DNA from: Akkermansia sp.
Lineage (GTDB): Bacteria > Verrucomicrobiota > Verrucomicrobiia > Verrucomicrobiales > Akkermansiaceae
NCBI GenBank assembly: GCA_020047775.1
Contig: JAIFNK010000222.1
Location: 1 to 8,517 of the forward strand
Direction of reading: 5' to 3'
Length of the DNA: 8,517 nucleotides
The notes below the pieces were generated by a model. The model was not told the origin of the DNA and ran no database searches. It was given only the letters and a program-made list of their open reading frames with translations. The translations under genes were made by a program, and so were the position numbers. Numbering within the stretch: the stretch's first letter is position 1; each line of letters opens with the position of its first letter. Positions 4,621-8,517 of the stretch are shown in pieces.

Positions 4621-6996
4621 TTGAAACGCGCGCTCGCACTGCTCATTTTCGCCTCCCTGCCGGTGATCGCCCAGATCCCCCGGGCCGGGGTGGTGGACCC
4701 GACGCTGACCGTGGACGCGGCGAATGATTTTTTCCTGAGGGGGAAGAACCTCTATGACTCGGCGCAGGCCAGCACGACCCAGGACGGCCGTCTGGATTAT
4801 TTCCGACGGGCGTCGGATATTTTCTCCCAATACCTCAACGAGTATCCCAATCACCCGAACGCCGAAATGGCGTGGTGGTACCTTGGAAACAGCTACTATC
4901 AGTCCGGTCAGCTGGATGACGGAAAACGCTGTTTCAGCACGCTCCTGAACCGCTACGGCAAGGGCAAGTGGGCCGCCGCCGCCGCCTACACCTTGGCGGC
5001 GGATCATTACAACAAATCGGAATACGCCTTCGCCGCGCCATTGTTCGAGCGGTTCGCCGCCAATTCCGTGAAGCCCGAGGAGCGCGCGCGTGGCATCTAT
5101 CTGGCGGGCAATTGTTATCGCCTGCTCGGCCGGGACCGCGAGGCCGTCGGGGCGTTTAAAAAAGTCATCGACGATCCGGCAGGCGGCTTGTTCGCCGCAC
5201 AATCGAAAGTAGCACTCGGCCATCTCACGACGAAATCTGGCAGTCTGGAGGACGCCCTCACCTTGTTCGAGTCGGTCGTCGAGACTCCCAACACGCCGAA
5301 AATCCGTGGTGAGGCAGCGCTCCACGCCTCATTGACCGCCACCAAACTCGGCAAGAACGAACTCGCGGACAAATATCTCCAGCTCATCCTCCGTACCCCG
5401 GGCATGGATGATTTGCGCCCCGACGCACAGACCGCGCTCATGGCCAATCTCTTTGCGAAAAAGGAATATCGGGAAGTCATCGACATTTTCCGTCGCAGCG
5501 CGGTCAAGGCCACCGGCGAAAAGGAGGGCAACCGCTTGATGATTGCCGCGCGGTCCTACATGCGGCTGAAGCTGCCCAGCGAGGCGTTGCAGCTTTTCCG
5601 CGACGTCGAAAAGTTGGTGAACCCTGAGACGGATATGGCGTTCCAAGCCGCCTATTACCGTTTGTTGTGCTTTTTCCAAATCGAAGGCCGCCATCTCCCG
5701 GATCAGGTGGACGCGTTCCTTCAGCTCTATCGAAAGGCCCGCCCGGACGACTCCCGCATTCACACGGCACTGATGATGAAGGCGGAGACCCTGTTCGCTA
5801 ACAAGGAGATCGCCGCCGCCGCCAAGGTTTACAGCGAAATCAACGCCGGTTTCGTCAGCGAGAAAAACCGCCCGGGTCTGCTCTATCAGCGCGGTTGGTG
5901 CCTGTCCGAGGCGGGAGACGCCCAAGGCGCGATACGCTCGCTCAGCGAGTTCATCGCCAAGTATCCGCAGGACCCGCAGGCCTTCTCCGCCATCGCCAAG
6001 CGCGCGAAGTCGTATTCCGAGAGCGCGGAACCCGCCAAGGCGCTCGCCGATTTCGACCTACTCACCGCGTCCGCCGCCACGCCGGATGATCTCGCCTCGT
6101 TCGCCTGGCTGGAATCGGCCCGCCTGCGCCGCGCCGAGAGTAACATCCCGGACATGATCGTCCGCTATCAGGGGCTTTTGAAAAACGTGAAGAACCTCAG
6201 CGACAACCTTCAGTCCGAAGCGAACTACTGGATCGGCTGGGGAATGGTGAAAAACAACTCCGCCAAGGATGCCGTGCCCTACCTGGAAAAAGCCCGCGCG
6301 CTCCGCCGGGATGCCTATGCGAAACACGCCGGCCTGCTCTTGATCCTCGGTTACTTCGCCTCCCAGGATCCCCTCAAACTCGCTGCGGAAATCAATCTCG
6401 CCATCGCCGGAAAATACGATTCCGATATCCCGGACCAGGCGATCCAGTGGTCCGGCATGCAATCCTACAACGCCGGCGATTTTGTGTCCGCCGCCAAGTC
6501 GCTCGCCCTGGTTTCCAATCCCGAGGAACCCCGCGAGACGCCCAAGGAAGTCTGGCGCTACCTTGCCAAGGCCCGCCTCGAAACCGGTGATGGCGAGGGC
6601 GCGCTCACCGCCGCGAACAACGTGCTCGCCGTCGAGGACAATCCCGGCTGGAAGGCGGACGGGCTGCTCGACCGGGGCCGCGCCCTGTTGCTTCTAAAAA
6701 GTGATTCCGAAGCCCGCATCGCCGCCGACGAGGGTGCCGCCCTGCGGCCGGCCGGACGCACCAGCGCCGGTTTGCTTATCCTTTCGGCCGATTTATTTTT
6801 TAAAGCCAAGGATCATGGCCGTGCCGCCGCCGACTATCTGAAAGTGATCCAGTTCCACGAAGACGCGGACCTCAAGCCGCTGGCGATTTCAAAATACATC
6901 CGTGTGCTCGAAGAGCAGGGGAAAGCCGCAGAGGCGGAGAAGTTCCGCCTGCAACTCAAGACCGGGTTTCCCAACTGGAAGCCAACCAACCGCTGA
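4621..6996 (+). CDS. Secreted tetratricopeptide-repeat (TPR) protein, probable TTG start
   Basis: 791 residues if started at TTG 4621. That start gives a compact signal peptide, MKRALALLIFASLPVIA, with likely cleavage after Ala17. The frame stays open upstream, but its next ATGs lie inside the exbD-like gene and would encode a non-hydrophobic leader, and there is no in-frame ATG or GTG between 4578 and 4620. Helical TPR-like repeats fill the mature protein. Clear examples are residues 81-114 (AWWYLGNSYYQSGQLDDG), 118-150 and 156-188 (YLAGNCYRLLGRDREAVGAF), about 300-335, 418-455 and 640-675. No catalytic domain is recognised. Family knowledge: TPR proteins scaffold protein complexes, and the periplasmic CpoB/YbgF acts with the Tol-Pal motor. 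Placement 43 bp after the exbD-like gene suggests a periplasmic or outer-membrane-associated partner of this motor (inference). The binding partner is unknown. Confidence 0.87.
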   Translation: MKRALALLIFASLPVIAQIPRAGVVDPTLTVDAANDFFLRGKNLYDSAQASTTQDGRLDYFRRASDIFSQYLNEYPNHPNAEMAWWYLGNSYYQSGQLDDGKRCFSTLLNRYGKGKWAAAAAYTLAADHYNKSEYAFAAPLFERFAANSVKPEERARGIYLAGNCYRLLGRDREAVGAFKKVIDDPAGGLFAAQSKVALGHLTTKSGSLEDALTLFESVVETPNTPKIRGEAALHASLTATKLGKNELADKYLQLILRTPGMDDLRPDAQTALMANLFAKKEYREVIDIFRRSAVKATGEKEGNRLMIAARSYMRLKLPSEALQLFRDVEKLVNPETDMAFQAAYYRLLCFFQIEGRHLPDQVDAFLQLYRKARPDDSRIHTALMMKAETLFANKEIAAAAKVYSEINAGFVSEKNRPGLLYQRGWCLSEAGDAQGAIRSLSEFIAKYPQDPQAFSAIAKRAKSYSESAEPAKALADFDLLTASAATPDDLASFAWLESARLRRAESNIPDMIVRYQGLLKNVKNLSDNLQSEANYWIGWGMVKNNSAKDAVPYLEKARALRRDAYAKHAGLLLILGYFASQDPLKLAAEINLAIAGKYDSDIPDQAIQWSGMQSYNAGDFVSAAKSLALVSNPEEPRETPKEVWRYLAKARLETGDGEGALTAANNVLAVEDNPGWKADGLLDRGRALLLLKSDSEARIAADEGAALRPAGRTSAGLLILSADLFFKAKDHGRAAADYLKVIQFHEDADLKPLAISKYIRVLEEQGKAAEAEKFRLQLKTGFPNWKPTNR

Positions 6997-7023
6997 ATTC
7001 CCTTTCCGACTCCAATCCCATCC

Positions 7024-8517
7024 ATGACGCCTCCTGCCGCCACCGCCGCTCCCCTGAAGTCCATCAAGCGCAAAACCGAAAATGCCTGGTCTCCCGAGAA
7101 ATCCTCCGAACTCTATGGTGTCGAAACCTGGGGCCACGGATTCTTCGGCGTGAACAAGGCCGGCCATGTCACCGTGCGCCTGGAGGACGAAAAAGCGCAG
7201 GCCGAGGTCTCGCTCTTCGAGGTCATCGACGGCCTCCGCGACCGCGGCACCCACCTGCCGGTGCTCCTCCGCTTCCGCGATCTCCTGCACTCCCGCATCC
7301 GGGAAATCAACGAGTCCTTCCGCACCGCCATCAAGGAAACCAAATACCGCGGCGAATACCGCGGTGTCTATCCGATCAAGGTCAACCAGCAGCGCCAGGT
7401 CATCGAGGAAATCGCCGAGTTCGGAAAGCGCTACCACTACGGCCTCGAAGCCGGTTCCAAGCCCGAGCTCATCGCCGCACTCGCCCACATGCACGATCCC
7501 GAGGCCTATCTGATCTGCAACGGCTACAAGGACGAGGAATTCATCGACCTCGCCCTCCAGTCGCAGAAAATGGGCCTGCGCATCATGCTCGTTTTGGAAA
7601 TGCCCAGCGAGCTCGACCTCATCCTCGAACGCTCGCGCAAGCTTGGCATCCTGCCGAATCTCGGTGTCCGCGTCCGCCTCTCCACCAAGGGCTCGGGCCA
7701 CTGGCAGGACAGCGCTGGCGACAAATCCGTCTTCGGACTAAGCGCCTCGCAGGTCATCGCCGTGGTCGATCACCTCAAGGAATCCGGCTACATCGGCTGT
7801 CTGAAAATGCTGCATTACCACCAGGGTTCACAGATTCCTAACATCGCCTCCATCCGCGAAGGCGCGACTGAGGCGGTCCGGATGTATTGCGACCTCGTCA
7901 AGGAAGGCGCACCCATGGGCGTGCTCGACATCGGCGGTGGCATGGCGGTCGACTACGACGGCTCGCACACGAATTTCCACTCGTCCTGCAACTACTCCGT
8001 CGCGGAATACTGCACCGACATCGTCGAGGTCATCTCGCAAATCTGCGACAAGGCCGGCGTCCAGCATCCCAACCTCATTTCCGAGTCAGGCCGGGCCGTC
8101 GTCGCCTATTACTCGGTGCTCGTCTTCAACATCCTCGACGTCACCAGCGCCCAGACCAGCGAGGAAGCGCCGCCGATCCCGGAAAACGCACCGCAGAACC
8201 TCATGAACATCATCGAGGTCAACAAGGTGATTAACAAAAAGAACCTTCAAGAGTGCTTCAACGACGCGATGTATTACCGCGACCAGATGCGCGCCCAGTT
8301 CTTTTACGGTGCCGCCACCCTCCGCGAACGCGGCCTTGCCGAAGCTTGGTTCTGGCACATTCTGACCCGGATTTCCCACATGATCGCCGATCTCGACGAC
8401 GACATCCCGGAAGACCTCCGCGAGCTGTCCTCCACCCTTGTCGATTTCTACTACGGGAATTTCTCACTCTTCCAATCCCTGCCGGACTCGTGGGCCATCG
8501 ACCAGGTGTTCCCCGTC
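7024..8517 (+). CDS. speA: Biosynthetic arginine decarboxylase, 3' partial
   Basis: The frame is open from ATG 7024 to the last base, giving 498 residues; E. coli SpeA has 658, so about 150 C-terminal residues are missing. It is a PLP enzyme of the alanine-racemase-fold decarboxylase group that converts arginine to agmatine and CO2, the first step of a putrescine route. Visible matches to SpeA include WGHGFFGVN (36-44), YPIKVNQ with the PLP lysine Lys119, GLEAGSKPEL (140-149), CNGYKD (165-170), GSGHWQ and KSVFGL (223-239), HYHQGSQ (264-270), DIGGGMAVDY (302-311), SESGRA (353-358) and NFSLFQSLPDSWAIDQVFPV (479-498). The start lies 27 bp after the TPR stop, with no Shine-Dalgarno and no terminator visible between them, so read-through from the upstream genes is possible. 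A functional link with the envelope genes is not supported by the sequence. Confidence 0.97.
   Translation, partial: MTPPAATAAPLKSIKRKTENAWSPEKSSELYGVETWGHGFFGVNKAGHVTVRLEDEKAQAEVSLFEVIDGLRDRGTHLPVLLRFRDLLHSRIREINESFRTAIKETKYRGEYRGVYPIKVNQQRQVIEEIAEFGKRYHYGLEAGSKPELIAALAHMHDPEAYLICNGYKDEEFIDLALQSQKMGLRIMLVLEMPSELDLILERSRKLGILPNLGVRVRLSTKGSGHWQDSAGDKSVFGLSASQVIAVVDHLKESGYIGCLKMLHYHQGSQIPNIASIREGATEAVRMYCDLVKEGAPMGVLDIGGGMAVDYDGSHTNFHSSCNYSVAEYCTDIVEVISQICDKAGVQHPNLISESGRAVVAYYSVLVFNILDVTSAQTSEEAPPIPENAPQNLMNIIEVNKVINKKNLQECFNDAMYYRDQMRAQFFYGAATLRERGLAEAWFWHILTRISHMIADLDDDIPEDLRELSSTLVDFYYGNFSLFQSLPDSWAIDQVFPV

Noticed and set aside
3735..4646. Long minus-strand open frame (303 codons) across the ExbB/ExbD-like genes
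   Set aside because: It lies opposite two clearly recognised genes. Its translation is Gly/Asp-rich with no family resemblance, as expected from GC-rich codon bias.
6889..7701. Minus-strand open frame of 270 codons across the TPR/speA junction
   Set aside because: It covers the conserved start of speA on the opposite strand and its product is an acidic low-complexity sequence; a shadow.

Overview
The window is GC-rich and compactly coded on the + strand only, with no RNA genes, insertion sequences or CRISPR arrays seen. It most resembles a Verrucomicrobiota chromosome, possibly Luteolibacter or Haloferula-like, or a PVC-group relative. That placement is inference, based on squalene-cyclase-like repeat proteins next to ExbB/ExbD, the absence of Shine-Dalgarno sequences at every visible start, and a Gram-negative cell plan.

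Layout. (1) 1-1404 and 1614-3161 hold two tandem paralogues. Each has a TonB-like single membrane anchor (seen only in the second copy), a glycine-rich linker, and a C-terminal alpha/alpha-toroid domain with QW-type repeats. The first copy is cut by the window start and lacks about 41 residues. (2) 3312-4145 and 4158-4577 encode an ExbB/TolQ-type and an ExbD/TolR-type proton-channel pair. (3) 4621-6996 encodes a long secreted TPR protein that probably uses a TTG start. (4) 7024 to the window end encodes biosynthetic arginine decarboxylase (SpeA), cut before its C-terminus. Genes are separated by 209, 150, 12, 43 and 27 bp.

How the genes may work together. ExbB and ExbD would form an inner-membrane motor driven by the proton gradient. 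The two toroid proteins look like the TonB position of that motor: short cytoplasmic N-terminus, one membrane helix with an intramembrane histidine, a periplasmic linker, and a globular head in place of the usual TonB C-terminal domain. The TPR protein would be the periplasmic or envelope partner, as CpoB/YbgF is beside Tol-Pal. This is a candidate envelope energy-transduction system whose substrate cannot be read from the sequence. SpeA, a polyamine-biosynthesis enzyme, is probably an unrelated downstream neighbour.

The most striking detail is that the juxtamembrane and glycine-rich linker is identical over 99 residues between the paralogues while the toroid heads differ. Inside it lies a 65-bp tract identical at the DNA level, although synonymous changes are common on both sides.
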